DNA from: an uncultured Woeseia sp.
GTDB taxonomy: Bacteria; Pseudomonadota; Gammaproteobacteria; Steroidobacterales; Woeseiaceae
Direction of reading: 5' to 3'
NCBI GenBank assembly: GCA_913031125.1
Contig: CAJWFK010000008.1
Span: 1 to 64,000, forward strand
DNA length: 64,000 nt
Shown piece by piece: positions 43,662 to 53,605 of the stretch. Each line of letters begins with the position of its first letter. Positions within the stretch are counted from its first letter, which is position 1. Position numbers and translations under genes: made by a program. Under the pieces are notes generated by a model. The model did no database searches. It was not told where the DNA came from and saw nothing but the letters and a program-made list of their open reading frames with translations.

Positions 43662-44630
43662 ATGAGCGTCTCAGAACAATTCCAAAATTTGGAGGCTCAT
43701 GTGGCTAGCCTGATTGTTGGACAGGAGCATCTAATTAACCGGATGCTTATTGCACTTTTGTGTGATGGGCACTTGCTTGTCGAAGGAGCACCAGGACTTG
43801 CCAAGACTCGCGCAATTAAAGTGCTTGCTGACAGTATCGAGGGAAATTTCCATCGCTTGCAGTTTACACCTGATCTTTTGCCTGCCGATCTAACGGGCAC
43901 TGATATATATCGTCCACAAGAGGGCACATTTGAGTTTCGTGAGGGACCTTTATTCCACAACCTAATTTTAGCAGACGAGATAAATCGAGCGCCGGCCAAG
44001 GTTCAATCTGCTTTGCTCGAGTCGATGGAAGAGCGACAAATTACCGTAGGTGAAAATACCTATAAATTACCTGATTTATTTATGGTTATGGCTACCCAGA
44101 ATCCCATCGAGCAGGAAGGCACATATCCGTTGCCAGAAGCACAGTTGGATCGTTTTTTATTGCATGCTGAGGTTGGTTACCCTAGTCCAGAAGAGGAGCG
44201 GAATATTCTTATCCTCAACCGTAATGAAGCTAAAGCCGGAGTTCGTGATGCGTTCACGCCAGCTACAATAACGCCGGAAATAGCTATCATGGAAGGTCGT
44301 AAGCAAATTCTTGATCTCCATCTGTCGGTGGAGTTGGAACAATATATTGTAAATGTTGTCGTTGCCACCCGCGATCCAGCTACTGTCAATAAAGAACTTG
44401 ATGGCCAGGTGATGTATGGCGCAAGCCCGAGAGCTTGTATGGGCATTGATCGTGCTGCACGCGCTCGAGCGTGGTTGCAAGGCCGCGATTATGTAGACCC
44501 GGAAGATATTCAAAATGTGGCGCCAGATGTTCTTCGCCATCGGCTTGTGATGAGCTTTGAGGCCGAAGCCGACGGTATTACGGCCGATTCAGTAATAGAG
44601 GGCGTGCTCGATGGTGTTGGGGTGCCTTAA
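43662..44630 (+). CDS. MoxR-family AAA ATPase
   Basis: 322 aa. Walker A EGAPGLAKTR near residue 39, Walker B LILADEINRAP near 105, sensor 1 VMATQNPIEQEG near 144, and a C-terminal lid with YGASPRACMGIDRAARA near 252. MoxR ATPases are chaperone-like and act with VWA proteins on metal or cofactor insertion or on envelope stress. First of six collinear genes forming the Bat (aerotolerance-type) operon. Confidence 0.94.
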   Translation: MSVSEQFQNLEAHVASLIVGQEHLINRMLIALLCDGHLLVEGAPGLAKTRAIKVLADSIEGNFHRLQFTPDLLPADLTGTDIYRPQEGTFEFREGPLFHNLILADEINRAPAKVQSALLESMEERQITVGENTYKLPDLFMVMATQNPIEQEGTYPLPEAQLDRFLLHAEVGYPSPEEERNILILNRNEAKAGVRDAFTPATITPEIAIMEGRKQILDLHLSVELEQYIVNVVVATRDPATVNKELDGQVMYGASPRACMGIDRAARARAWLQGRDYVDPEDIQNVAPDVLRHRLVMSFEAEADGITADSVIEGVLDGVGVP

Positions 44631-44647
44631 GGGATCGTTAGGAAAAT

Positions 44648-45592
44648 ATGTTGCGTGTTTCGTCAATTACACCGGACTCACCAGTTAATATCAGCCAAGC
44701 TGGACTGATACGCCTGAGTGGGCCCGCACGGGCAATCGCTTTAGATGTTTTGCGTGTAAATTCTTTGCAGACTGGCGCCTATGTATCGCATTTTAAAGGT
44801 CGGGGGATGGAATTTGATGAGTCACGCCCTTACCAGCCGGGTGACGATCCGCGAAGTATTGATTGGCGTGTGACGGCGCGTAGTTCCGAGGCATATACAA
44901 AGTTGTTTCGCGAAGAGCGTGAACGCCCCGTGCTTATAATGACTGACCTTCGGGCTACGATGCATTTCGCCACAAAAGGGTGCTTTAAATCTGTAAATGC
45001 AGCGCGTGCAGCGGCCTTGTTAGCTTGGGCTGCGCATCATAGAGGTGATCGTCTCGGAGGTATTGTGTTTGGGGATTCGCGGCACCGGGAGCTAAAACCG
45101 CGGCTGGGTCGTCAGGCAGCATTACGATATTTACATGAACTCGTTACACATCCTGATTGGGCTGTAAATGCTGCACCCGACGTTGCACAAGAAGAACCGT
45201 CACTTACCCAGGCAATAGCTATGTTGAAGCGTGTGACTCACCCTGGAAGTATGGTCATTATAATCAGTGATTTCGTTGGGCTTTCCCGCACAGCGCAGTC
45301 ATATATGACGGGTATTGCTCGCCACAATGAAATACTAGCTATCTTTTTGAGTGATCCATTAGAGCGGCAGCTACCGCCGCCGGGCCGATATAGGTTAGTA
45401 AATGACGAAGATGAAATGGATATCGATACCTATGCGAAAGCTGCGAGATTGGAATATCGACAGGCTTTTAAGGACCGATTACAGGACTTTGAAATATTTT
45501 GTCACCGTTATGGTATCCATCTGCTATCCCTTGCAACTGATGATGATCCGGTAAGGTTTTTACAGCAAGCGTTAGGGAAACGGACTAGATAG
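44648..45592 (+). CDS. DUF58-domain protein of the Bat operon
   Basis: 314 aa. GRGMEFDESRPYQPGDDPRSIDWRVTARSSE near residues 56-85 is the DUF58 signature, followed by a VWA-like fold (VLIMTDLRATM, MVIIISDFVGLS). DUF58 proteins always sit beside MoxR ATPases and are thought to be their VWA-type partners. Predicted soluble. Confidence 0.93.
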   Translation: MLRVSSITPDSPVNISQAGLIRLSGPARAIALDVLRVNSLQTGAYVSHFKGRGMEFDESRPYQPGDDPRSIDWRVTARSSEAYTKLFREERERPVLIMTDLRATMHFATKGCFKSVNAARAAALLAWAAHHRGDRLGGIVFGDSRHRELKPRLGRQAALRYLHELVTHPDWAVNAAPDVAQEEPSLTQAIAMLKRVTHPGSMVIIISDFVGLSRTAQSYMTGIARHNEILAIFLSDPLERQLPPPGRYRLVNDEDEMDIDTYAKAARLEYRQAFKDRLQDFEIFCHRYGIHLLSLATDDDPVRFLQQALGKRTR

Positions 45593-45596
45593 GTTT

Positions 45597-46091
45597 ATGG
45601 ACCCTGAGCAAATTCCCTTGAGAGATCTGCACCTTCCAGAAGATATTGGTTGGTGGCCCTTGGCACCCGGTTGGTGGCTACTCATTGTGATAGCAATGGC
45701 TGGGGTATTTTATTTGAGCTATCGCCAATATTTGAAGTGGCAATGGAATGCAGCACGTCGCTCGGCCCTTGCGGAACTGGCTGAAATCCAGGCGGAATAT
45801 GTTGGTGGCATGGATGCGTCAAGGCTTGCAAAGAAACTTTCGATTTTGTTGCGCCGAGGAATGCTCGCCTATGCCCCAAGAGGGAAAGTAGCCGGCTTGA
45901 CTGGTGACAAATGGCTGGAATGGTTAGATCGGGGACTGGATGACTACCCATTTACAAAAGGTATTGGCCGACGTATTACATCCGCCCCCTATAGAAATCC
46001 ACAAAAGATTGGGGATGAACTAGATGCTCAAGGACTAATTGATGCCGTCCAGATACGATTGAAAAAGCCGCTGTCGGAGGATGTTTTCTGA
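45597..46091 (+). CDS. DUF4381-domain membrane protein of the Bat operon
   Basis: 164 aa. It starts with IPLRDLHLPEDIGWWPLAPGWW, one membrane helix (residues 27-45), then a soluble helical part with RRGMLAYAPR and GLTGDKWLEWLD. This is the DUF4381 pattern found between DUF58 and BatA in Gammaproteobacteria. Function unknown. Overlaps batA by one base. Confidence 0.9.
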   Translation: MDPEQIPLRDLHLPEDIGWWPLAPGWWLLIVIAMAGVFYLSYRQYLKWQWNAARRSALAELAEIQAEYVGGMDASRLAKKLSILLRRGMLAYAPRGKVAGLTGDKWLEWLDRGLDDYPFTKGIGRRITSAPYRNPQKIGDELDAQGLIDAVQIRLKKPLSEDVF

Positions 46092-47125
46092 TGTGGTCAT
46101 TTGCTTGGCCATGGATGTTATTGGTATTGCCGCTTCCGTGGGTAGTGCGCGCGCTAATGCCGCCAGTTGTTAATCCGCAAGACGCGGGCTTGCGCGTCCC
46201 GAGCTTCCGAGGTTTCGCAATGCTTGTTGACCGTTCTGATGTGGAAAATTTACTTAGCTGGAGGGCGTGGATTGTAATCATTGCTTGGGTTCTTCTTGTA
46301 GTAGCTTCTGCACGGCCGGAACGTATTGGTGATGAACTTGATGTGCCTGTTTCAGGTCGTAACCTGATGCTAGCGGTTGATCTTTCCGGGAGCATGGATG
46401 CTAAGGATTTTGAACTGGGCAACAGGCGGGTTGATAGGTTGACAGCTACTAAGGCAGTCGCCGGTGACTTTATTTCAAGGCGTGAGGGAGACAGGATTGG
46501 GCTTATATTATTTGGAGAGCGTGCATATTTGCAGGTTCCATTAACCCTTGATCGTGAGACTGTGAACACGCTTCTATTGGAAGCATTCATTGGTTTAGCG
46601 GGTGAAAAGACAGCCATCGGCGATGCGATTACGCTTGCTGTGAAACGGATACACGATCAGGAGTCCGATAGTGGTGAGCAGGTACTGATCCTTCTTACCG
46701 ATGGGGCTAATACAGCTGGCGAGATCGATCCTACTAAAGCTGCGGAGCTGGCTCAGCAAATTGGTATGCGAATTTATACGATTGGGATCGGCGCTGAACA
46801 AATGGTCGTATCTTCCATTACGGGCGGTATGCGGCGAGTGAATCCATCGGCAGATTTGGATGAGGATACACTCACGAAAATTGCCGAACTTACCGGCGGG
46901 CGCTATTTCCGAGCAAAGGATACAGCGGGGCTGCAGGATATTTACCGCTTGCTCGATGAAATAGAGCCGGTTGCTGAACCGGAAGGTGGTTTTCGACCGG
47001 TCAAGTCGTTCTACCATTGGCCTTTAGCTGCAGCCTTCGTTCTTACAGTGTTTCTAGCAATAATGAGTTTATTGGGCCGACTTCGGTTCGCGCGGTTTAG
47101 AGAGGTACAGTCCGATGCCGGATGA
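46091..47125 (+). CDS. BatA-like VWA membrane protein
   Basis: 344 aa. Membrane helices at the N terminus (two) and near residue 312, flanking a VWA domain. The MIDAS motif is AVDLSGSMDAKD near residue 95, with the Thr and Asp of LLTDGANTAGE near 202. DRVNPS-type segments and a DEIEPV end fit BatA. Exposed to the periplasm. Overlaps the BatB/C-like gene by 11 bases. Confidence 0.93.
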   Translation: MWSFAWPWMLLVLPLPWVVRALMPPVVNPQDAGLRVPSFRGFAMLVDRSDVENLLSWRAWIVIIAWVLLVVASARPERIGDELDVPVSGRNLMLAVDLSGSMDAKDFELGNRRVDRLTATKAVAGDFISRREGDRIGLILFGERAYLQVPLTLDRETVNTLLLEAFIGLAGEKTAIGDAITLAVKRIHDQESDSGEQVLILLTDGANTAGEIDPTKAAELAQQIGMRIYTIGIGAEQMVVSSITGGMRRVNPSADLDEDTLTKIAELTGGRYFRAKDTAGLQDIYRLLDEIEPVAEPEGGFRPVKSFYHWPLAAAFVLTVFLAIMSLLGRLRFARFREVQSDAG

Positions 47126-48929
47126 TTTTCACTTTCTGAGGCCCGAATGGTTGTTGACGCTGCCGTTTGTCGCCATGATTATATGGTTACTTATGCGACG
47201 TCAGCTTGTGCCGGGGAGTTGGCAGGCAATCATCGAACCAGCGCTTGCACCTTTTGTATTGTCTACCGGCCAGTCGAAAAATTTAAATTACCGTTGGTGG
47301 CTTATGCTGGTAGGTGCTCTCTTAGCCGCCTTAGCGTTAGCGGGCCCAAGCTGGAATCGCGTAGAACAACCGGTTTTTCGCTCTGAGCAAGCGGTAGTAA
47401 TAGCCCTTGATCTTTCTCGGTCGATGGACGCGCAGGACCTGACTCCGAGTAGGCTTTCACGTGCGCGTCTCAAAATACTCGATATTCTGCAGCGCCGCAG
47501 AAGCGGGCAGACTGCACTGGTTGTGTACTCGTCAAATGCTTTCACTGTTACACCACTAACTACAGACGCCGATACAGTGGCCGCCTTAGTTAATAGTTTA
47601 ACTACCGAGATAATGCCAAGTCGTGGAAGTTACCCGCCGGCAGCCATAAAAAAGGGACAGCAGTTGCTCGAACAAGCAGGTGTGTCTTTTGGAGAAGTAT
47701 TACTAATTACGGACGGTGGTTCGTCACCAGCCGCGGAGGAAGCAGCTGAAAAACTTAATTCTGCAGGCTATTCACTATCTATACTTGCGATTGGAACGAC
47801 TGAAGGTGCGCCCATTCCACGTGCTGGCGGTGGATTTGTAACTGATCGTTCTGGAAACATAGCGGTACCGAAACTTGAAGCTACTGGGCTAAGGCGTTTG
47901 GCTGCTGCTGGCGGTGGACGTTTTGCTGTAATGCGAACAGATGATAGTGACCTTGATACCCTTCTATCTGAGTCCAGTGTAGGTGGATCCGAGTCAGATG
48001 AGTCACTTGTTACGGATCATTGGAGGGAAGAAGGCCCCTGGTTATTATTATTGCTAGTTCCGGTAGCTGCTATCGCATTTAGGAAAGGTTTGGTCATCAC
48101 TTTGCTTATATTCCTTTCACCCATTCCCGAGCCTGCGCAAGCTTTTAGCTGGGAAGATTTGTGGCTAAATGCGGATCAACAAGCGAATCGGTTATTTGTC
48201 GAAGGAAGCGCCGCAGATGCGGCACAGTTGTTTAAAAACCCGGCGTGGCGGGCGGTCGCCAATTATCATGCGGGCGAATATGCCGGGAGTGCAGCGGGAT
48301 TCGGTGGGCTTGACGATATTGACAGTCTTTACAATTTGGGTAACGCGCTTGCTATGCTCGGCAAATTCGAGTCGGCTATAGATGCTTACGAAGAGGTGCT
48401 CGAGAATGATCCGGAGTCAGAGGATGCACGTTACAATCGTGATTTGTTGAAAGACCTGCTTGAACAACAGCAGGAGTCGCAGTCCGGAGAGCAAGGCAAT
48501 AAAGAAAATGCATCTGATGCTGGCGGCGGAGCTCAGCAGTCTCAGGGGCAGGGTGAATCTGATCAAAGCGGGGAGGAAGGCCAAACTGGTGACCCAAATT
48601 CTGGCGGCGAACCAGGGGAATCAGTAAGAGAGGAAGAAGCAGCTAGTCAGGAAGACATGGAGGCAATGCAGCGGGAACTCGAGCGCGCAGCTCAACAGGC
48701 AATGGAACAGTCATCTGAGATGCAAGAGCAACAAGGCATGACAGAGGCTGAGATGGAAGCGATGCGACGTGCACAGGAGCAACAGCAGGCAATGCAGCAG
48801 TGGTTGCGTCGAATTCCAAATGATCCTGGTGGACTTCTTCGCCGTAAATTTCGTTATCAATATCAGCGCCAAGGTAGAGATCAAGACGGTAACAATCTAT
48901 GGCCAGATGATGAGGTCCAGCCATGGTAA
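47115..48929 (+). CDS. BatB/BatC-like VWA-TPR fusion
   Basis: 604 aa. Two N-terminal helices, a VWA domain with MIDAS ALDLSRSMDAQD near residue 98 and LLITDGGSSPA near 197, then a helix near 315, TPR units (YNLGNALAMLGKFESAIDAYEEVLENDPE near 410), and a C-terminal low-complexity tail rich in Gln, Glu, Gly and Ser. The VWA part equals BatB and the TPR part BatC; fusion of both is common in Gammaproteobacteria. Overlaps batD by seven bases. Confidence 0.92.
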   Translation: MPDDFHFLRPEWLLTLPFVAMIIWLLMRRQLVPGSWQAIIEPALAPFVLSTGQSKNLNYRWWLMLVGALLAALALAGPSWNRVEQPVFRSEQAVVIALDLSRSMDAQDLTPSRLSRARLKILDILQRRRSGQTALVVYSSNAFTVTPLTTDADTVAALVNSLTTEIMPSRGSYPPAAIKKGQQLLEQAGVSFGEVLLITDGGSSPAAEEAAEKLNSAGYSLSILAIGTTEGAPIPRAGGGFVTDRSGNIAVPKLEATGLRRLAAAGGGRFAVMRTDDSDLDTLLSESSVGGSESDESLVTDHWREEGPWLLLLLVPVAAIAFRKGLVITLLIFLSPIPEPAQAFSWEDLWLNADQQANRLFVEGSAADAAQLFKNPAWRAVANYHAGEYAGSAAGFGGLDDIDSLYNLGNALAMLGKFESAIDAYEEVLENDPESEDARYNRDLLKDLLEQQQESQSGEQGNKENASDAGGGAQQSQGQGESDQSGEEGQTGDPNSGGEPGESVREEEAASQEDMEAMQRELERAAQQAMEQSSEMQEQQGMTEAEMEAMRRAQEQQQAMQQWLRRIPNDPGGLLRRKFRYQYQRQGRDQDGNNLWPDDEVQPW

Positions 48930-50611
48930 ATGAACGGGTTTTTCAGCCTAGTTTTTTTGTGTTGAGTTTGTTTGTCTTGCTGGGTCCAAATGTGGAGGCA
49001 TCAGTGGTAGCAAGCATTGATCGACCGAATGTGGAACTGAATGAATCTTTTACCCTCAAGGTCACCGTAGATACAGCTATTGATATTGAGCCTGATGCAT
49101 CAGCATTGGAAGCTGATTTTCATGTCGGCACCCGTAGCCAGCTTAGTAATACTACGATCGTTAATGGCCAGATTAGTCGCTCGCGGACGTGGACATATGT
49201 GATGATGGCCAAGCGCCAAGGAACTCTAACAATACCGCCAGTGAAAATTGGTGCAGAAGAGAGTCAACCTATACAAATAATTGTTACTCCGCCATCGACC
49301 TCTCATCCGGGCGAAGCAGATATATTTGTAACCACTGAGGTAGACCGAAAACAGAGTTTTGTGCAGGCACAAGTACTGTATAGCGTGAAGGTGTATAGAT
49401 CAGTTGCAACTCGACAACCACGACTCAGTGAACCCAGCATGAGCGGAGCCGAAGTATTAATTCAACCTGTAGGAGAAGAGCGCTCATATGAATCCATATT
49501 GAATGGAAAGGCATACAACGTCGTCGAGCGTGCTTATGCTTTATTTCCTCAGGCAAGTGGAAAGATAGCGATAGACGGTGCACGTTTTGAAGCCCGGGTT
49601 TTGCGGGATGGCAGAATCACGGGACGAAAAATATTTGAGTCGCAACCAATAGAGATTATGGTCAGCTCGATACCAGAGCCGCCGGCGGACTTTCCGGATG
49701 CTGTTTGGTTGCCTGCCAAATCGGTTATTTTATCTGAGGACTGGTCCCGTGATTTAGGTCATCTGCCTCTCGGCGAACCAATTACGCGCCACCTCACAGT
49801 GACAGCTATCGGACAATTATCAACGCAAATTCCTGCATTAGAGCCTGCGGTTTCAGAGAATATTAAAGTTTACCCAGACAAACCGGAGTTTCGAGATGCT
49901 CCAGAGGCATCGGGAATTCGTGCTATGCGCCGTGATCAGTATGCAATGATCGGAATTGCAGCAGGTGATGTAGTGGTGCCAGAAATACGTTTGCCTTGGT
50001 GGAACATCGATGCTGGTGAATGGCAGGTGGCTTTGCTGCCAGGCTCAACACTTCATATCGAGCCAGCTGTAATGCCTGCGCAAAACCTTATTCCGCTCGA
50101 GCAAACGGGAGAAACATCAGCTTCTTCAACTGAAGTACAGATTTTATATGTTGATTTTTGGCGTTATGTAAGTATTGGTCTTGGCGGGACATTGGTACTA
50201 ACGTTAATCGGGTGGTGGTGGTCGAGTCGCCCTAAAAGGGTAAAAGATAAGCAGTTTCCAGTAGAGCCAATACATAAACGGCAAGCAAAAGTTCTGAAAG
50301 CAGCGCGTAAAGCTGCTGTTGCCAACAATGCAGCTGATGTTAAGTCGAATCTGCTTCATTGGGGCAGGCTTGAATGGCCTGATAACTGCCCACGTAATAT
50401 TAGGGAATTGTCGTCACGAGTATCGGCCCCATTATCGGCTGCATTGGAAGAGTTTTGTAATGCGACCTACGGGCCGGGAAGGCAGGAGTGGGATGGGGAC
50501 GCTCTAGCTAGATCATTAAAATCATTTTCTGCAGTGAATGAAAATGTATCTAAGCAGCATATTGACAAACTACCGCCATTAGCGCCTGTAAGGAACACGA
50601 TACGGCCATAG
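48923..50611 (+). CDS. BatD-like protein
   Basis: 562 aa. Sec signal peptide (FFVLSLFVLLG), a long beta-rich periplasmic region that begins VVASIDRPNVELNESFTLKVTVD and repeats Ig-like strands, one membrane helix near residue 420 (SIGLGGTLVLTLIGWWWS), and a basic cytoplasmic tail with KRQAKVLKAARKAA. Typical BatD order. Last gene of the operon; convergent with the glyoxalase gene. Confidence 0.92.
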   Translation: MVNERVFQPSFFVLSLFVLLGPNVEASVVASIDRPNVELNESFTLKVTVDTAIDIEPDASALEADFHVGTRSQLSNTTIVNGQISRSRTWTYVMMAKRQGTLTIPPVKIGAEESQPIQIIVTPPSTSHPGEADIFVTTEVDRKQSFVQAQVLYSVKVYRSVATRQPRLSEPSMSGAEVLIQPVGEERSYESILNGKAYNVVERAYALFPQASGKIAIDGARFEARVLRDGRITGRKIFESQPIEIMVSSIPEPPADFPDAVWLPAKSVILSEDWSRDLGHLPLGEPITRHLTVTAIGQLSTQIPALEPAVSENIKVYPDKPEFRDAPEASGIRAMRRDQYAMIGIAAGDVVVPEIRLPWWNIDAGEWQVALLPGSTLHIEPAVMPAQNLIPLEQTGETSASSTEVQILYVDFWRYVSIGLGGTLVLTLIGWWWSSRPKRVKDKQFPVEPIHKRQAKVLKAARKAAVANNAADVKSNLLHWGRLEWPDNCPRNIRELSSRVSAPLSAALEEFCNATYGPGRQEWDGDALARSLKSFSAVNENVSKQHIDKLPPLAPVRNTIRP

Positions 50612-50644
50612 CCACAGATATTTTCTCACTTATTTGAAAAGAAG

Positions 50645-50665
50645 ACTGGTGTCTAAACTACCAGT
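50645..50665 (-). terminator. Possible terminator after the glyoxalase gene (minus strand)
   Basis: Read on the minus strand, ACTGGT, a nine-base loop and ACCAGT are followed by CTTCTTTTC. The stem overlaps the glyoxalase stop codon, and the U-rich run supports termination on this strand. Confidence 0.4.
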
Positions 50666-51077
50666 GGCCAGTATTCGGCATAGACTGCCATGGTTCTTTT
50701 GGTGGGAGGGGGGCGCCTTCCTGAAGTAATTCAATGGATATATTGTCTGGGGAACGAACAAAAGCCATGTACCCATCTCGAGGAGGGCGATTGATCTCTA
50801 TCCCGGCATCCAAGAGTTTTTGACAGGTTTCGTAGATATTGGGGACACAGTAGGCGATATGCCCGAAATTGCGTGCTTCACCGTATTCTTCTGGATCCCA
50901 ATTATAAGTAAGTTCTATCTGGGCTCCTTCGTCACCGGGAGCAGAAAGAAAAATCAGGGTGAAGCGACCGGAAGCGACATCTTTTCGTCGTATCTCAACC
51001 AAGCCGAGTTTATTGCAATAGAAATCTAGTGATTCTTCTAATTTTCTAATCCGAACCATAGTGTGTAAATATTTCAT
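50658..51077 (-). CDS. gloA: Lactoylglutathione lyase-like VOC protein (glyoxalase I)
   Basis: 139 aa from ATG 51077 (AGGG upstream). [26 protein letters not shown] is the usual GloA start with the first metal His. Glu ligands are likely in IELTYNWD and SIELLQEG, and the second His is in FGHIAYCV. The protein removes methylglyoxal with glutathione. The longer open frame begins with residues not seen in GloA. Divergent from the HAD gene. Confidence 0.9.
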   Translation of the reverse strand: MKYLHTMVRIRKLEESLDFYCNKLGLVEIRRKDVASGRFTLIFLSAPGDEGAQIELTYNWDPEEYGEARNFGHIAYCVPNIYETCQKLLDAGIEINRPPRDGYMAFVRSPDNISIELLQEGAPLPPKEPWQSMPNTGHW

Positions 51078-51165
51078 TTTCGGACCCTTCAAGTTTTCCG
51101 AGAGTTTACTTATATTATTTTTCAAGAGACAGTGTAAGTATCAACGTCGGTTATTGTAGGAACAG

Positions 51166-51849
51166 ATGAAGCATATTAGGGCTATTTCGCTTGATTTAGA
51201 CAATACGCTATGGGACATAAATCCTGTGATTTTCAGGGCAGAAAAGGTCCTGCGGGATTGGTTGACAAAAAATTATCCTCTAATCACAGAGAAGTTTTCC
51301 ACCGAGCAGTTTCTTGAGCTGAGAATTCAAATAGTGGCAGACAACGCGGATAAGTCCCACGACCTAAAGTTTTGCCGTATAAAAATGCTTGAGGTTGCCG
51401 CTACTTCAGTTGGTTACGACAAAAGCGTAGCTGAAGTGGCATTTCAGGTTTTTGATGATGCGCGTAACGTTGTTACGTTTTATGAAGATGTGCCGCTTGC
51501 GCTAGAGGCCCTCTCGCGACGTTTTAAGCTGCTAGCAGTGACAAATGGGACTGCGAATCTTACAAAGATTGGTATCCGGCACCTATTTCATTCAGTCATA
51601 ACGCCTGGTGATGTTGGCGTAGCGAAACCATCAAAGCCCATCTTTGATGCAGCACTGGATGCTGTCGGTTTATCGCCCCGCGAAATGTTGCACGTAGGAG
51701 ATCATCCAGAATTTGATGTCAACGGAGCAAAGAACGCTGGATTATGGACTGCATGGGTCAACCGAAATAATGCTCAATGGCCTGAGCATCTGGATTTGCC
51801 AGACCTTACTATTGAAACGATTAAAGATTTGTCTGTGCTGCTGAAGTAG
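51166..51849 (+). CDS. HAD-family phosphatase (YigB-like)
   Basis: 227 aa. Motif I SLDLDNTLWD at residue 8 with both catalytic Asp, motif II LAVTNGT near 126, Lys in VGVAKPSKPIFDAAL near 150, and motif III HVGDHPEFDVNGAKNAGL near 180. The closest look is YigB, an FMN/5-amino-6-ribitylaminouracil phosphatase, but HAD specificity is hard to predict. Convergent with the OmpA-family gene. Confidence 0.88.
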   Translation: MKHIRAISLDLDNTLWDINPVIFRAEKVLRDWLTKNYPLITEKFSTEQFLELRIQIVADNADKSHDLKFCRIKMLEVAATSVGYDKSVAEVAFQVFDDARNVVTFYEDVPLALEALSRRFKLLAVTNGTANLTKIGIRHLFHSVITPGDVGVAKPSKPIFDAALDAVGLSPREMLHVGDHPEFDVNGAKNAGLWTAWVNRNNAQWPEHLDLPDLTIETIKDLSVLLK

Positions 51850-51861
51850 GTTTTCCACATT

Positions 51862-53349
51862 TTATATTGGTTCAAGGTTGGGTTTAATGACTATATCTAT
51901 TCTTCGGTTTCTTGCTCGGCCAGATTCGGTTTCATTATTGGCAACAGGGTTAGTCTCACCGAACCCAGTGGCAATCAAGCGATAACTGGAAATACGCATA
52001 GCATTTATCATGTACTGTTGAATGGCTTCGGCCCTTTCTTGGGAAAGGCGCTGATTAGATTGGTCGCCACCATAGGAGTCTGTGTGGCCTTCGATGACAA
52101 GTTCGCTGCGAGGAAAAACATCGATAGCCTTTTCAATCTTTGCAAGCAGGTCAAAATCTGCTTGTTTTATTTCAGCTTTAGCACTTTCGAAAGTTAGCCC
52201 AACTACCCTTAAGATTATTGTATCTCCCTCCCGAAATACGCGAGCCTCGTCTCGACTAAACATTTTCTCTACCCGCTCAAACTGAGCTTTGATACGATCC
52301 TCAGCTTCCAGTCGCTGCACTAGTGCAGCCCGCTCGGCTGTTGCACCCCCAAGTCGCTTATCGAGTGTGCGAATTTCCTCTTCCATATCCGCAAGTCTCA
52401 AAATGTTTGACTCTAACTCTTGCTCAGTACTCTGTATCGTATTGCGTTGGTCCTCGATATAAGCCAGAAGATCTTGTTCCAGTTCTTCATAACCAGTGGC
52501 TAAAAATGGAACGATGTCAGCCATACCTGCAATATTTTCAAGCGGCTTTTCCCAATGCAGTATCAGCTCCTCAATAGTTAGGTTTCTTGCACGGACATCC
52601 CGGATAATCTTGGATAGATAAATAGCATGCTTAGCTTCATAGTTTGCTTGTCGAGCAAGGCTACGGGGAATATCTGTGTCATAGCGGTTTTCATTCAATT
52701 CACGTTCTGCATCCGCAAGTAATTGTTTTGCCCTGCCCAGCGTTATTGGAGCATAGCGACTGACTCTTGCTCGTTCTGCATCCTGCAGGAGATTACGAGT
52801 TTCCGTTAAATACTTTGCCTTTATTGCGATTAGCTCTGCGTCACGGTAATAATTAACCGCATCCACCTCACTGCGTTGAGCAATTTTTTGATCACCGCGC
52901 TCTAACGCTACGATGGCACCTCCGAATGCTCGCTGCGCTTGATCCCAGACTTCCCGAGCCAGACTTGGGGCTTGTGCGTTAGCGGCGTCTTCCCGACTTT
53001 TCATAACCTGAGAAAGAATGGTTTTTGTAGATTCTGCAATTTGTTTTGCTGCGTGATAATGAATTTTAGCCTCATTAGCTTTTCGACGGACATACTCAAT
53101 ACTTCCGCTCCGTTGCAATGCGGCCTCGGCTGACTCATAGTCTTCGGAACCATCAGCGTATGAGCGTGGGGCGAATAATTTAGCGTTCACTGAATCCGCA
53201 GCTTCTTTTGCAAGATCTGTTTCCTTGAAAAATGTACGGCGTAAATCGTCTTGTGCAAACGCACTTTCTAAAAAAACCACTAGAAATGGGAGCAGAATTA
53301 ATCTGACTAATATTGTGTTTTGGGTATTACTATTCTCCCACCTCATCAT
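51862..53349 (-). CDS. OmpA-family protein with DUF4398-like helical region
   Basis: 495 aa from ATG 53349 (GGGAA upstream). Sec signal peptide (LVRLILLPFLVVFLESAFAQ). Residues 30-320 are helical with many Ala, Glu, Arg and a repeated 'A-x-Y-x-x-x-E' flavour; a coiled coil lies near 320-370. The C-terminal OmpA peptidoglycan-binding domain is VIEGHTDSYGGDQSNQRLSQERA near 430 and GFGETNPVANNETESGRARNRRIDI. No membrane barrel. Probably periplasmic or outer-membrane attached, linking to peptidoglycan. Confidence 0.9.
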   Translation of the reverse strand: MMRWENSNTQNTILVRLILLPFLVVFLESAFAQDDLRRTFFKETDLAKEAADSVNAKLFAPRSYADGSEDYESAEAALQRSGSIEYVRRKANEAKIHYHAAKQIAESTKTILSQVMKSREDAANAQAPSLAREVWDQAQRAFGGAIVALERGDQKIAQRSEVDAVNYYRDAELIAIKAKYLTETRNLLQDAERARVSRYAPITLGRAKQLLADAERELNENRYDTDIPRSLARQANYEAKHAIYLSKIIRDVRARNLTIEELILHWEKPLENIAGMADIVPFLATGYEELEQDLLAYIEDQRNTIQSTEQELESNILRLADMEEEIRTLDKRLGGATAERAALVQRLEAEDRIKAQFERVEKMFSRDEARVFREGDTIILRVVGLTFESAKAEIKQADFDLLAKIEKAIDVFPRSELVIEGHTDSYGGDQSNQRLSQERAEAIQQYMINAMRISSYRLIATGFGETNPVANNETESGRARNRRIDIVIKPNLEPI

Positions 53350-53605
53350 CTGTTTCCCGATTATTAGCATGAGTCAGTATCTTACAATTGTGGTGAGCGA
53401 AAATTATATGGTAGATCTGTCTATGTATTTAGTATTTTTCGCTATATACCTTATCTTATGCTTTCTTTGCCGCAGAATCCGCATTGATTATATTTGACTC
53501 TTTAGGTGATATCTTTTGTCGATGAGCAGAGGCACCCTATAACTCCACCAAAAAATTGTGTGCTGGTTCACAGACACATTCAAGAGCAAAGTGTACCTTT
53601 TGTGT
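53350..53605. other. Divergent intergenic region, OmpA-family / small protein
   Basis: 256 bases, AT-rich at the left. It must hold the OmpA-family promoter and that of the small gene at 53606. I see no strong inverted repeat. The plus-strand frame that covers part of it overlaps the OmpA gene and is not credible. Confidence 0.45.
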